A stretch of 64,000 nt of DNA from Herminiimonas sp. (GCA_027310305.1 DAIDBD010000007.1:1-64000), one strand, 5' to 3'; shown: positions 36,461 through 44,795, counted from the first letter of the stretch. Translations and numbers: made by a program. The notes: generated by a model from the sequence alone, not told the origin.

Positions 36461-37726
36461 CTACATTTGGCGTTTCTTTTGACCAGCGCTTGCAAGCGCA
36501 TCCCGCTTCGATGCATCAAAAGTACTGCGCATGATCTTGATCAGGCCTGGCAGGCCCGTTAAAAAAAAGGGAATCGAAAGTGCAAGATAAGCCCAGCCCA
36601 GCATCGTCAATGAAGAGACGACGCGCGCCTCGTCATTGCGAAATGCGAATGCAATGGTGACCTGAACCAGGAATAAAGCCGCGAGCGCCAACCCCGACCA
36701 CAAAGAAAACCGCAGGCGAATCAACAGCGACAGCGCGAAGAGCGACTGCGCCGCAGTCAGGAAAAATTCTTCGCTCTGCCGCGCGTCGAGCGGCAATGCC
36801 ATGATGCCGGACGCGCCCAGGCTCATCGCCAGCGGCAGCATGCCGACTAGCAGGGTCCATTGGTTGATCTTGTCGCTGATCATTGCGGTGAGCCCCGCCG
36901 CGGCGCGACCGGACAGCACGAACAGAATGGCGACTGAAATGGCAGGCGCTTCACTGGCCAGCGGGGCCAGCCACTGGATGAGCAAAAATTCATCGATGCC
37001 CAGCACCCGGCCGGATGCCACGATCGCTTCTGCGAACGGTTCGGCCGACATCAGGATCGCGATACTGGCAGTGATTGCAAGCCCTGCCATCCAGGCCCAC
37101 TGCGCTGCCGGCTTGAGCTTGGCGAGGGCTCCTGCAGGCCCCGGTTCGTCGTCTTCGTCCGCTTCCGAGTCCGCTTTGGGTACGCGGCCGACTTGCCATA
37201 AATAGGCGCCGAAAATGGCGACCAATAAAATAAAATCGAATAAATCAATCCGGTTTTTGAGCAGGATGACAAAGGCATACAGACTTGCAATGAAAAGAAA
37301 CCCGATCTCCACGGTATTCGCGGCAGCAAGGACGATGGCTCGTTCGCGCGTGCGCCACCAGTGCAGCAGCATGATGGTCGGCCAGGCCAGTCCGACCAGC
37401 AGACGATTGGCGCCGGTCATGTTGGCGGCAGCATAGTGGACGTAATTGGACTGCGGCGCGCGGCCGGCTTGAAATGCGTAGTACATATCGACGGCATATT
37501 CCGGCAATACGGTAATCAACGCGACGCCGGCCAGGATCAGCCCTTGGGAAAAGTAGCGTTCCGCTGCTTCAGCGCCCCAGGACAGCATGAAGCCCGCGGC
37601 GAGCACCGCGATACCAAATATCGCTGTGTCAATCAACGGGTTGGGGCGCCAGCCCGTGACGCGGAATACGATCGCAGGGACCATGGCAGCCAGCGCCAAC
37701 AAAACAAGAAAATAAAAACGTTTCAT
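36461..37726 (-). CDS. CaCA-superfamily (sodium/calcium exchanger-like) membrane protein
   Basis: A 421-residue inner-membrane cation/proton or cation/sodium exchanger. The start at 37726 (MKRFYFLVLLALAAM) gives a normal first helix; upstream in-frame sequence is hydrophilic. The two alpha repeats that bind the ion are recognisable: LILAGVALITVLPEYAVD (Glu about 76) and IQWLAPLASEAPAISVAIL (Glu about 272), with opposite topology. About eleven transmembrane helices surround an acidic cytoplasmic loop (ADSEADEDDEPG, about 190). Substrate may be Ca, or another divalent metal given the neighbourhood; this cannot be decided from the sequence. Same strand as the lipid kinase downstream. Confidence 0.85.
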   Translation of the reverse strand: MKRFYFLVLLALAAMVPAIVFRVTGWRPNPLIDTAIFGIAVLAAGFMLSWGAEAAERYFSQGLILAGVALITVLPEYAVDMYYAFQAGRAPQSNYVHYAAANMTGANRLLVGLAWPTIMLLHWWRTRERAIVLAAANTVEIGFLFIASLYAFVILLKNRIDLFDFILLVAIFGAYLWQVGRVPKADSEADEDDEPGPAGALAKLKPAAQWAWMAGLAITASIAILMSAEPFAEAIVASGRVLGIDEFLLIQWLAPLASEAPAISVAILFVLSGRAAAGLTAMISDKINQWTLLVGMLPLAMSLGASGIMALPLDARQSEEFFLTAAQSLFALSLLIRLRFSLWSGLALAALFLVQVTIAFAFRNDEARVVSSLTMLGWAYLALSIPFFLTGLPGLIKIMRSTFDASKRDALASAGQKKRQM

Positions 37727-37861
37727 TTCGCTCAGTTCTCCACAGATTGATTCTCGTTGAGATGATTCGGACAAATTCTGTATGGCGGCTCCGCATCGCC
37801 TTTTTTGATGGTTGTCATAGCCAACGGCATGCGTATGCGGCGCCGGTCCAACGTGGCGCGT

Positions 37862-39280
37862 TCATCGGCTTGTTCCATCCGTCGGTACCGGCGGATCGGC
37901 GGCTTGTTCGGATTCATTTGGCGTGGGGAGCTTCAACTCAAGATCGGTCGCCGCCTCGCCGGCTTTGTCAGTCGACACCAGGCCCGGAAATGCTGCCAGC
38001 AGCCCCACCATCGTCAACTGAATCAACAGAAATGGGACTGCACCCCAATACAGGTCGCGTGTCTTGATCTCGGGCGGTGCGACGCTGCGCAGGTTGAACA
38101 GCGCGATGCCGAAGGGCGGATGCATGAACGAGGTTTGCAGATTGACTGCCAGCAGCGCTGCCAGCCACACCATGTTGATGCCCATCTTTTCAGCGATCGG
38201 CGTGATGAGCGGCAACACGATGAACGCGATCTCGAAAAAATCGAGAAAGAAGGCGAGCACGAAGATCAGCAGGTTGATCACGATCAGAAAGCCGGTTGCG
38301 CCGCCCGGCAGGTGCTGCAACAAGCTCTCGATCCATAGATGGCCATCGAAACCTCGGAAGATCAGCATGAAGAACGAGGATCCGATGACCAGGAACAGGA
38401 TGCATGAGCAAATGATGCCGGTGGTGTCCATCGCCTGTTTCAAATTGCGCAGCGACAACCGGCGTTTGATTGCCGCGATCAGCAGCGCGCCGACGGCGCC
38501 GACCGCGCCGCCTTCGCTCGGCGTTGCCACGCCGAAGTAGATCGACGCCAGGATCATGGTGATCAGCGCCAGCGGCGGCAGCGCTGCGGTTGCTGCACGG
38601 ATCAGAAGCGTGCGCATTGGCGCACCGCAGCCTTCTGCCGGCGCAGCCGGCACCCATTTCTGCGCGAAGAAACTGAGAGCCAGCACGTAAAGCATATATG
38701 CGGCAATCAACATCAGCGCCGGCCACAAGACAGCCCGATAAATTTCGCCGAGCGGCACTTCCAGCTGTTCGGCGAGTACGATCAGTACCAGTCCCGGCGG
38801 AATGATTTGCGCCAGCGTGCCGGAAGCCGCGATGACGCCGGTCGCGACGCGCGGATCGTAACCGTAACGCAGCATGATCGGCAACGAGATCAACCCCATG
38901 GCGATGACCGACGCCGAAACAGTACCGGTGGTGGCGGCCAGTACCGCTCCTACCAGAATGACCGCATAAGCCAGCCCGCCACGAAGCCGGCCGAGGAGGC
39001 GACCCAGCGCATCAAGCATTTCTTCCGCCAGCCCGGTGCGTTCAAGGATCATGCCCATGAACGTGAAAAAGGGTATTGCGAGCAGGTTGTCGTTGAAGAA
39101 AATGCCGATCACCCGTTGCGGCATCGCCAGCAGGAACTCGGGATGAAATGCGCCGACAATGAGTCCGACAATGCCAAACATGGTCGCAACCGCAGCCAAT
39201 GCGAACGCAACCGGGAATCCCGACAATAGACATACGACCAGGCCAACGAACATCCACGGCGCTATGGGATGCGCAACCAT
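37862..39280 (-). CDS. dctM: TRAP transporter large permease subunit
   Basis: A 472-residue membrane protein of the DctM family, the ion-coupled channel part of a tripartite TRAP carboxylate transporter. It starts at 39280 (MVAHPIAPWMFVGLVVC), one base after the dctQ stop codon, with GGGG upstream, so the two are translationally linked. Typical signatures include LLSGFPVAFALAAVATMFG, NDNLLAIPFFTFMGMILERTG, TGTVSASVIAMGLISLPIML and GVIAASGTLAQIIPPGLVLI. Around twelve helices. The C-terminal 40 residues are a charged, Pro-rich cytoplasmic tail. No substrate-binding DctP gene is adjacent, so the substrate is unknown. Confidence 0.93.
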   Translation of the reverse strand: MVAHPIAPWMFVGLVVCLLSGFPVAFALAAVATMFGIVGLIVGAFHPEFLLAMPQRVIGIFFNDNLLAIPFFTFMGMILERTGLAEEMLDALGRLLGRLRGGLAYAVILVGAVLAATTGTVSASVIAMGLISLPIMLRYGYDPRVATGVIAASGTLAQIIPPGLVLIVLAEQLEVPLGEIYRAVLWPALMLIAAYMLYVLALSFFAQKWVPAAPAEGCGAPMRTLLIRAATAALPPLALITMILASIYFGVATPSEGGAVGAVGALLIAAIKRRLSLRNLKQAMDTTGIICSCILFLVIGSSFFMLIFRGFDGHLWIESLLQHLPGGATGFLIVINLLIFVLAFFLDFFEIAFIVLPLITPIAEKMGINMVWLAALLAVNLQTSFMHPPFGIALFNLRSVAPPEIKTRDLYWGAVPFLLIQLTMVGLLAAFPGLVSTDKAGEAATDLELKLPTPNESEQAADPPVPTDGTSR

Positions 39281-39281
39281 G

Positions 39282-39854
39282 TCAGGCCCCTTCAACCAGT
39301 TTGTTGCGCACCACCGGTCGCGGCCACCAGCCTTTCAGGCAGCCGATGCATTTGATGATTTCAGCCACGGCTTGTATCGCAAGCAGGCTGAAGCCGATCG
39401 GAATCAAGCCTTTCATTACCCAGCGCGGCACGCCGCCGACGACTTCGCGCGAGAACTCGCCCGCCTTGAACGCCATGACAAAAACCGGCCAGGAAAACCA
39501 CACCATGGCCAGGCATAGCGGCAACAAAAAGAATGCGAAGCCCGCGAGATCGAGCCATGCCATGCCGCGATCGCCCAGCCGATGGCTGAAGATGTCGATG
39601 CGGACATGCTCGTTGCGCTTGAGCGTGTAGCCCGCCATAAGCAGCACGACGATGGCGAAGAAATGCCATTGCAGGTCAAGCACGAAGTTGTGTGCAATGC
39701 CGAAGAACTTGCGCGAGAACGCATGGCCCGCGATCAGCATTACGTCGATCAGCAGCGACCAGCGCACAACGGCGGCGACGCGATCCGTCACTTGCTCGCA
39801 GGCGTACAGCAGCGATTGAACCGCGCGCGGCGCGGTATGTGGTTGCTCGGCCAT
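39282..39854 (-). CDS. dctQ: TRAP transporter small permease subunit
   Basis: A 190-residue membrane protein of the DctQ family that pairs with DctM. The start at 39854 (MAEQPHTAPRAVQSLL) follows the strong site AGGAGGAGAAC; a longer in-frame start upstream has none. Four transmembrane helices are visible: VRWSLLIDVMLIAGHAF, WHFFAIVVLLMAGYTL, LAGFAFFLLPLCLAMVWF and GLIPIGFSLLAIQAVAEII. The family motif GYTLKRNEHVRIDIFSHRLG follows helix 2. Operon with dctM (1-base gap). Neither side carries a dctP binding-protein gene; upstream is the end of the cad operon with its own terminator. Confidence 0.92.
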   Translation of the reverse strand: MAEQPHTAPRAVQSLLYACEQVTDRVAAVVRWSLLIDVMLIAGHAFSRKFFGIAHNFVLDLQWHFFAIVVLLMAGYTLKRNEHVRIDIFSHRLGDRGMAWLDLAGFAFFLLPLCLAMVWFSWPVFVMAFKAGEFSREVVGGVPRWVMKGLIPIGFSLLAIQAVAEIIKCIGCLKGWWPRPVVRNKLVEGA

Positions 39855-40012
39855 GTTCTCCTCCTTGTTGTCATCGCTCGTCGTGACTCGCACAAGCTGT
39901 GTTCTCAATCGGTCAACGGCTGGATTTACGTGCCCAATGCTCTCTTCCTGACTACCACTATTACCGGAACGCTAATACTCGCGGCGGCGAAGCACTTACG
40001 TCGTCAAGCTCC

Positions 40013-40050
40013 AAAAAATATCGATGCGCGCCATCAGGCCTTATGGCGCG
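40013..40050 (-). terminator. Terminator of the cadA-lspA-nDsbD operon
   Basis: On the minus strand CGCGCCAT, an 8-base loop and ATGGCGCG form a perfect 8 bp stem that overlaps the nDsbD stop codon, followed by CATCGATATTTTTT. It should end the cad operon transcript before the TRAP genes. Confidence 0.75.
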
Positions 40051-40523
40051 ACCTTCAACATTGCCGTCGCCGGCGGATAGCACACGCCTAGGGTTCCATA
40101 GCATCCTTGATACTGTATGAACAGGGACGCGGGCGAGCCGGGCTTGCCCTCCAGCTTGACTGGCACCGAGAATGACCTGGTATAGACAGGCATGCGGCCG
40201 AATATCTTGTCTTCCTTGATGGTGGCTTGCGGGAACTCGATGTTCTTGATGCGCCATGCAGGCGCATCCTTCAATGTGACGCTGATGCGTTCCCGGTACA
40301 GGTAATAATCAGGCCGGACCGTAAAGTCGAGCATCACTTGCTGCGGTCCGGTGTTGCGGGCCTTGACGCTGAACGCCAGCTCCGGATCGACTGGTTGCGC
40401 TGTCTGGCCCGTCACTTTTTCAAGGAAGCTGGCGGATTGCGCATTGCCGACAGAGGCGGTAAACGCCAGCATCACAAGGATGAGAGCCGGTTGCGGCAAC
40501 TTGAGGGTGACAGCGGATTGCAT
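40041..40523 (-). CDS. Stand-alone DsbD N-terminal-type (nDsbD) periplasmic protein
   Basis: A 160-residue exported protein that matches only the N-terminal periplasmic domain of the disulfide reductase DsbD. A signal peptide is present (PQPALILVMLAFTASVGNA, cut near AQS). The immunoglobulin-like domain begins PVDPELAFSVKARNTGPQQV and ends with the redox pair in FIQYQGCYGTLGVCYPPATA, as in nDsbD, where the two Cys pass electrons to periplasmic proteins. The membrane and C-terminal thioredoxin domains are absent. It is encoded 5 bases after lspA in the cad operon. A role in keeping thiols reduced under Cd/Pb stress is possible but is inference. Confidence 0.85.
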   Translation of the reverse strand: MQSAVTLKLPQPALILVMLAFTASVGNAQSASFLEKVTGQTAQPVDPELAFSVKARNTGPQQVMLDFTVRPDYYLYRERISVTLKDAPAWRIKNIEFPQATIKEDKIFGRMPVYTRSFSVPVKLEGKPGSPASLFIQYQGCYGTLGVCYPPATAMLKVAP

Positions 40524-40528
40524 GATTT

Positions 40529-41053
40529 TTATTGCTTTCGTGGTGAATGCTGATTGCGGCCGGCCCGCAATGTACCGGCGACGAGCAGGGCGGCACCCAT
40601 GAAAATACCGATATCGGCGAGATTGAAAGACGGCCAGTGCCAGCCTTGCCAGTGGAAGTCGAGAAAATCGACGACATAGCCGCGCGCGATGCGATCTGCG
40701 GCGTTGCCGAGCGCGCCGCCAAGGATCAGGCTATAGGCGAGCGCCTCGATTTTCGGCAGCGGCTTGCGCAGCATCCACGCCAGCACTGCCGCCACGGCAA
40801 GCGCCACTGCGCTGAAAAAATAGCGTTGCCAGCCGCCGGCATCGGCCAGGAAACTGAACGCCGCGCCGGTATTCCACCGATGGACGAGATTGAAAAAACT
40901 GGTGATGAAGATCGAGGCGTCGTAGGGTAAGCCGGTCTGGACCGCATATTTGATCGCCTGGTCGGCGCCGGCTATCGCAAGCGCCAAAGTCCACCAGCCA
41001 AAGCCGATATAAAGTCGAAACGGCGCATTGCCGAGGTTGCTTTGCTTATGCAT
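40529..41053 (-). CDS. lspA: Signal peptidase II (LspA) paralogue in metal operon
   Basis: A 174-residue aspartyl protease of the inner membrane that removes lipoprotein signal peptides. Four helices are visible, with the catalytic Asp pair in GGALGNAADRIARGYVVDFL and WPSFNLADIGIFMGA (conserved DR and NLAD), and the motif HRWNTGAAFSFLADAGGW. Length and motifs are those of an active enzyme. It is encoded between cadA and the nDsbD-like gene, not with ileS where the housekeeping copy usually lies, so it is probably a paralogue. An LspA relative (PbrB/PbrC) is also part of the lead-resistance operon of C. metallidurans. Confidence 0.9.
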   Translation of the reverse strand: MHKQSNLGNAPFRLYIGFGWWTLALAIAGADQAIKYAVQTGLPYDASIFITSFFNLVHRWNTGAAFSFLADAGGWQRYFFSAVALAVAAVLAWMLRKPLPKIEALAYSLILGGALGNAADRIARGYVVDFLDFHWQGWHWPSFNLADIGIFMGAALLVAGTLRAGRNQHSPRKQ

Positions 41054-41126
41054 ATCGTTTGCCTGGGTTCAATATAAATATGGCCATACCCCTTGCAAAT
41101 GGGCATTGCATGGAAACTCCTTTCGT

Positions 41127-43346
41127 TTAAACAGTCCGGCCGTGACGCAGCAGGCGGAGGCCGTTGAACACGACGATCAGGCTTGCCCCCATATCGGCAA
41201 AGACAGCCATCCAAAGCGTCGCCACGCCCATGAGCGCGAGCACCAGGAACACGGCCTTGATCGCCAGCGCAATGAAAATATTCTGTTTCAGCACGCCGGA
41301 TGCCTTGATGCTCAGCCGGATGAACTGCGGAATCTTGCGCAGGTCGTCATCCATCAATGCGACATCCGCCGTTTCCAGCGCGGTATCGGTGCCGGCCGCG
41401 CCCATCGCGAAACCGATGCTGGATTTCGCCAGCGCCGGCGCATCGTTGATGCCATCGCCGACCATTCCCACCGTGCCGTGTTTCGCGAGTTCTTCACTGA
41501 TGACCGCGAGCTTGTCTTCTGGCAGCAGATTGCCGCGCGCATCGTCGATGCCGACGTTTTTGGCAATCGCCTTGGCCGTCAGTTCATTGTCGCCGGTCAG
41601 CATGACGGTGCGGATGCCGAGCGCATGCAATTCCGCGATCGCCGCGCGACTGGTTTCACGCACCGTATCGGCAACGCCGATCACGGTCAGCGGCGTCGTC
41701 TCGCTGCAAACGATGACAGCGGTTTTGCCTTCGGCTTCGATCTTGTTCAATGCCGCTTCGGTCGCGGCATTGCAGATGCCCAGTTCCTCGACCAGCCGGT
41801 GATTGCCCAGGTAATACCATTGATCGTCGATGCGGCCTTTGACGCCGCGTCCGGTGATGGCCTCGAAATCATGGACTTCATCCAGTGCGGTCGTCTCCGC
41901 TTTCGATTTCCAGTGCGCGCTGACCGCCGTTGAAACCGGATGGTCGGAACGTGCCGCCAGCGTTGCCGCCAATGTCAATCCATCCTGCTGTTGGCCGCTC
42001 AGAGCCACCAGATCGGTCAGCACCGGCTTGCCTTGCGTGATCGTGCCCGTCTTGTCCAGCGCCAGCGACTTCAGCTTGCGCCCTTCTTCGAGATACACGC
42101 CGCCCTTGATCAGAATACCCGACCTGGCCGCCGCCGCCAGACCGCTGACGACCGTCACCGGCGTCGATATCACCAGCGCGCACGGGCAAGCGATGACCAG
42201 CAGCACCAGCGCCTTGTAAATCCACGGCAGCCACGGCAAGCCGAAGGCGAGCGGCGGCACAATCGCGATGCCCAGCGCGAGCAGGAACACGATCGGCGTA
42301 TAGACCTTGGCAAAGCTGTCCACGAAACGCTGCGTCGGCGCACGGCTGCCTTGCGCATCTTCGACCGCGCGGATGATGCGCGACAGCGTCGAATCGGTTT
42401 GCGCGGCAGTCACGCGATATTCGAATGAGCCGGTTTCGTTGATGGTGCCGGCGAACACCTTGTCGCCGATCGATTTGGAGACCGGCATGCTTTCGCCGGT
42501 GATCGGCGCCTGGTTGACGAAGGACTGGCCCTTGGTCAGTTCGCCGTCCAGCGGTATGCGCTCGCCGGGCGACACGCGGGCGGTCATTCCGACCGCAATC
42601 GTGGCGGCATCCATTTCTTTCCAGCCGCCGTCCGGTTGCAAGACATTGGCCTTGTCGGGCGTCATTTCCATCAGGCCGCGAATCGCATTGCGTGCGCGGT
42701 CGAGCGACAATGCTTCGATCATCTCGGCAAGCGTGAACAGCACCATCACCATCGCCGCTTCCGGCCATTGCCCGATCAGCACCGCGCCGGTGACGGCGAT
42801 CGCCATCAGCGCATTGATGTTCAGGTTGAAGTTCCTGAGCGCGATCCATCCCTTCCTGTAGGTGCCGGTGCCGCTGACCGCGATTGCAAACAGCGCCAAT
42901 ATGAACACCGGCCATGATTTGTCGGTGCCGGTGGTCCATGTAACGACTTCGGCGAGCACGGCGGCCATTGCGCCGAGGCCCAATAACCACCATTTTTTGC
43001 GCGAATTCGGCGGCGGCGCGTCAGCCGGCTGCGTCTGGCCGGATGGCTGTGCGGCGGTGTTTTCGATCACGGGTTCCATATCGAGCGCAGCCACGGCGGC
43101 AATGATGGATGCCGGATCGTCCAATCGGTGCCGCACGGTCAGGCGGCGCTGCATCAGATTGAAATCGAGGCTGTCCACGCCCGTCATCCCTTGCAGCTTT
43201 TTGCGGATCAGCGACTCTTCGGTCGGACAATCCATTTTGTCGATGCGCAGGATCAGCACGCCCGCATCAGCCGCTGGCAGCGGTGCGGGCCCGGTTGTCG
43301 TGGCCACGGCGTGATCGCAGCAACTGTGTTCATGCGGGGCATTCAT
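41127..43346 (-). CDS. cadA: P1B-type Cd/Pb/Zn-exporting ATPase
   Basis: A 739-residue heavy-metal P-type ATPase that pumps Cd, Pb or Zn out of the cytosol. It starts after AAGGAATCGCG. The N-terminus is metal-rich (HEHSCCDH, residues 5-12), followed by an HMA domain whose usual CxxC reads MDCPTEESL (one Cys plus Glu, about 38-46), as in Cd/Pb/Zn pumps. Eight helices; the transport site is ACPCALVISTPV (CPC, about 387-389) in helix 6; phosphorylation loop ALDKTGTITQGKP (Asp431); TGES at 283-286; hinge GMVGDGINDAPALA. Divergent from cadR, with a MerR-type promoter between them; first gene of cadA-lspA-nDsbD. Intact. Confidence 0.95.
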   Translation of the reverse strand: MNAPHEHSCCDHAVATTTGPAPLPAADAGVLILRIDKMDCPTEESLIRKKLQGMTGVDSLDFNLMQRRLTVRHRLDDPASIIAAVAALDMEPVIENTAAQPSGQTQPADAPPPNSRKKWWLLGLGAMAAVLAEVVTWTTGTDKSWPVFILALFAIAVSGTGTYRKGWIALRNFNLNINALMAIAVTGAVLIGQWPEAAMVMVLFTLAEMIEALSLDRARNAIRGLMEMTPDKANVLQPDGGWKEMDAATIAVGMTARVSPGERIPLDGELTKGQSFVNQAPITGESMPVSKSIGDKVFAGTINETGSFEYRVTAAQTDSTLSRIIRAVEDAQGSRAPTQRFVDSFAKVYTPIVFLLALGIAIVPPLAFGLPWLPWIYKALVLLVIACPCALVISTPVTVVSGLAAAARSGILIKGGVYLEEGRKLKSLALDKTGTITQGKPVLTDLVALSGQQQDGLTLAATLAARSDHPVSTAVSAHWKSKAETTALDEVHDFEAITGRGVKGRIDDQWYYLGNHRLVEELGICNAATEAALNKIEAEGKTAVIVCSETTPLTVIGVADTVRETSRAAIAELHALGIRTVMLTGDNELTAKAIAKNVGIDDARGNLLPEDKLAVISEELAKHGTVGMVGDGINDAPALAKSSIGFAMGAAGTDTALETADVALMDDDLRKIPQFIRLSIKASGVLKQNIFIALAIKAVFLVLALMGVATLWMAVFADMGASLIVVFNGLRLLRHGRTV

Positions 43347-43375
43347 CGCGATTCCTTGATAAGTGTATATTGCGC

Positions 43376-43406
43376 ATTAAAGACCCTGTAGCAGGTACAG
43401 GGTCAA
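43376..43406 (-). promoter_or_regulatory. CadR-controlled MerR-type promoter of cadA
   Basis: On the minus strand, -35 TTGACC (43401-43406) and -10 TTTAAT (43376-43381) are separated by 19 bases, the over-long spacer that MerR-family activators untwist. The spacer overlaps a perfect 9+5+9 dyad (43382-43404, GACCCTGTA ... TACAGGGTC), the expected CadR/PbrR operator. Transcription runs into cadA, 30 bases away. Confidence 0.88.
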
Positions 43407-43436
43407 GCGTTGAATGGAAGATAATCGGGAATTGCC

Positions 43437-43889
43437 ATGCAAAATCAGTTGAAGATCGGCGAACTCGCCGAACGCACCGGATGCCTGGTGGAAACCATCC
43501 GCTATTACGAACGCAAAGGTTTGCTGCCCGTGCCGGCCCGATCGGAAGGAAACTATCGGCTATACGGCGATGCGCATGCCGAACGGCTGCAATTCATCCG
43601 GCATTGCCGGTCGCTGGATATGACGCTCGACGAAATCCGCGTTCTGCTGGGTTTCCGCGATGCGCCTGACGAAAATTGCGGCGAGGTGAACCTGCTGCTG
43701 GACAAGCATATCGGTCATGTGGCGGACCGCATCGATGAGTTGACGCGCCTGCAATGCCAGTTGCAGGAACTGCGGAAAATGTGCGGCGCGTCGCAGGCCG
43801 CGAAGGACTGCGGCATCCTGCAAGGGCTGGCTGCCGTGGAAGACGGCCCTGCGAAAAATCTCGGCACGCATGGCGGCGGCTGCCATTGA
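43437..43889 (+). CDS. cadR: MerR-family Cd/Pb-responsive regulator
   Basis: A 150-residue dimeric activator of the CadR/PbrR group. The winged helix (about 5-70) begins LKIGELAERTGCLVETIRYY and contains ERKGLLPVPARSEGNYRLY; a dimerisation helix follows. Metal-binding cysteines occur at about 81 (DENCGEVN), 116 (RKMCGASQ) and 125 (KDCGILQG), the spacing typical of Cd/Pb sensors. The C-terminus ends HGGGCH, as in CadR proteins with a second metal site. It is divergent from cadA and should act on the 19 bp spacer promoter between them. Start at 43437 after GGGAATTGCC. Intact. Confidence 0.93.
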   Translation: MQNQLKIGELAERTGCLVETIRYYERKGLLPVPARSEGNYRLYGDAHAERLQFIRHCRSLDMTLDEIRVLLGFRDAPDENCGEVNLLLDKHIGHVADRIDELTRLQCQLQELRKMCGASQAAKDCGILQGLAAVEDGPAKNLGTHGGGCH

Positions 43890-43963
43890 TTGCGCAAACA
43901 CTGCGCGCGGATCGCCGCATCGAAATCATCGCACCCCAGCCGCGATGCCGAACACGGCATGCC

Positions 43964-44374
43964 TCACATCTGCCTGAACAGATGCGCAAAGACGCGGCTC
44001 ACCGGCAGGGTTTCGGGGCGCGTCCGCAGCTTCAGCGACAGCTTGCCGGCTTCGTCGCGCATCGCCGCGTGGATCCAGTTGATGTTGACGACGGTGCCGC
44101 GATGAATTTGCCAGAACCGGCTGCCGTCGATTTGCGGCAGCAATTCTTTCAGGCTGGTGCGGATCAGCGACTCGCTGTCGGCGGTGACGACATTGACATA
44201 TTTATCGGCGGCTTCGAAGTAAATGACATCGGCCACCGGAATCATCCGGATCTGATTGCCCACGGCGGCCACGGCGCCAACCTGCAATTCCGGCCATTAG
44301 CGATGCAGCGTTTGTACCAGTGCCAGAGCGAGGACGGGTTCGTCTTCTGCGATCAGCGCGCGAAAAGTGGTCAT
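43964..44374 (-). pseudogene. Remnant of LytTR-type response regulator
   Basis: The start at 44374 encodes the first 25 residues of a receiver (MTTFRALIAEDEPVLALALV then QTLHR). A TAA stop then stands where relatives have Leu (HRLWPELQ would be read as HR*WPELQ). In the same frame, just after WPELQ, the sequence goes straight to the C-terminal DNA-binding LytTR domain: IRMIPVADVIYFEAADKYV, FWQIHRGTVVNINWI and a final VSRVFAHLFRQM. Most of the receiver, including the phospho-Asp, is deleted (about 80-90 codons), so the regulator is dead as a phospho-controlled protein. A start internal to the LytTR part could still give a lone DNA-binding domain. Confidence 0.8.
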
Positions 44375-44376
44375 GA

Positions 44377-44670
44377 CTATAAAGGCAGGGCAAGTTGGGC
44401 AATTGCGGCGGCGCGTGCCTTTTCGGTTTCCGCCTGGGCGATCAGATACGCCACTTTTCCGCGGTTCCAGAAGAACCAGGTGATCGATGCGCAAATCAGA
44501 ATGGTCAGCATGAAAATGCGAAGTGCATTTTTCTCCCATATTGCATCGTAGGCTTCATCGGGAATGCCGAGGATGCGCAAGGGCAGCAGATTGCCGAGGA
44601 ACCTGGCGCCCGGTATGGCAATCAGGCACAGCAGGAAAAACCGCAACAGGGGCGGTTTGCCGACGCCCCA
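44377..44670 (-). pseudogene. Remnant of LytS-like sensor kinase (membrane part only)
   Basis: The segment encodes the transmembrane region of a LytS/AlgZ-like kinase: LRFFLLCLIAIPGARFLGN, LPLRILGIPDEAYDAIWEK, FMLTILICASITWFFWNRG and a coiled-coil start, AQAETEKARAAAIAQLA. It then ends abruptly 3 bases before the response-regulator remnant. The histidine-kinase and ATPase domains are gone, and the 5' end is fused to DUF2306 sequence. It was clearly the partner of the LytTR regulator: the order kinase then regulator is the usual one. Confidence 0.75.
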
Positions 44671-44795
44671 TAGCAGAGGCGGCCGGCCAGCCGATGCAGC
44701 GGAGTGCCTTTTTTCAGCATGAGCGTGATGCCGCCGATGGCAAGTGCACCAAGCGCGGCCAGCAAGTGCAGCAGAATAATCGGGATGAAAGGCAT
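44671..44795 (-). pseudogene. Remnant of DUF2306 membrane protein
   Basis: It starts at 44795 after GGGAGCAGATC. About 40 codons encode the start of a DUF2306 protein: MPFIPIILLHLLAALGAL and AIGGITLMLKKGTPLHRL. At about 44670 the sequence passes into the kinase remnant, with a frame change. Intact DUF2306 proteins have four helices and about 130-150 residues; only the first helix remains. The deletion that joined this gene to the kinase removed the rest of both. Confidence 0.6.
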
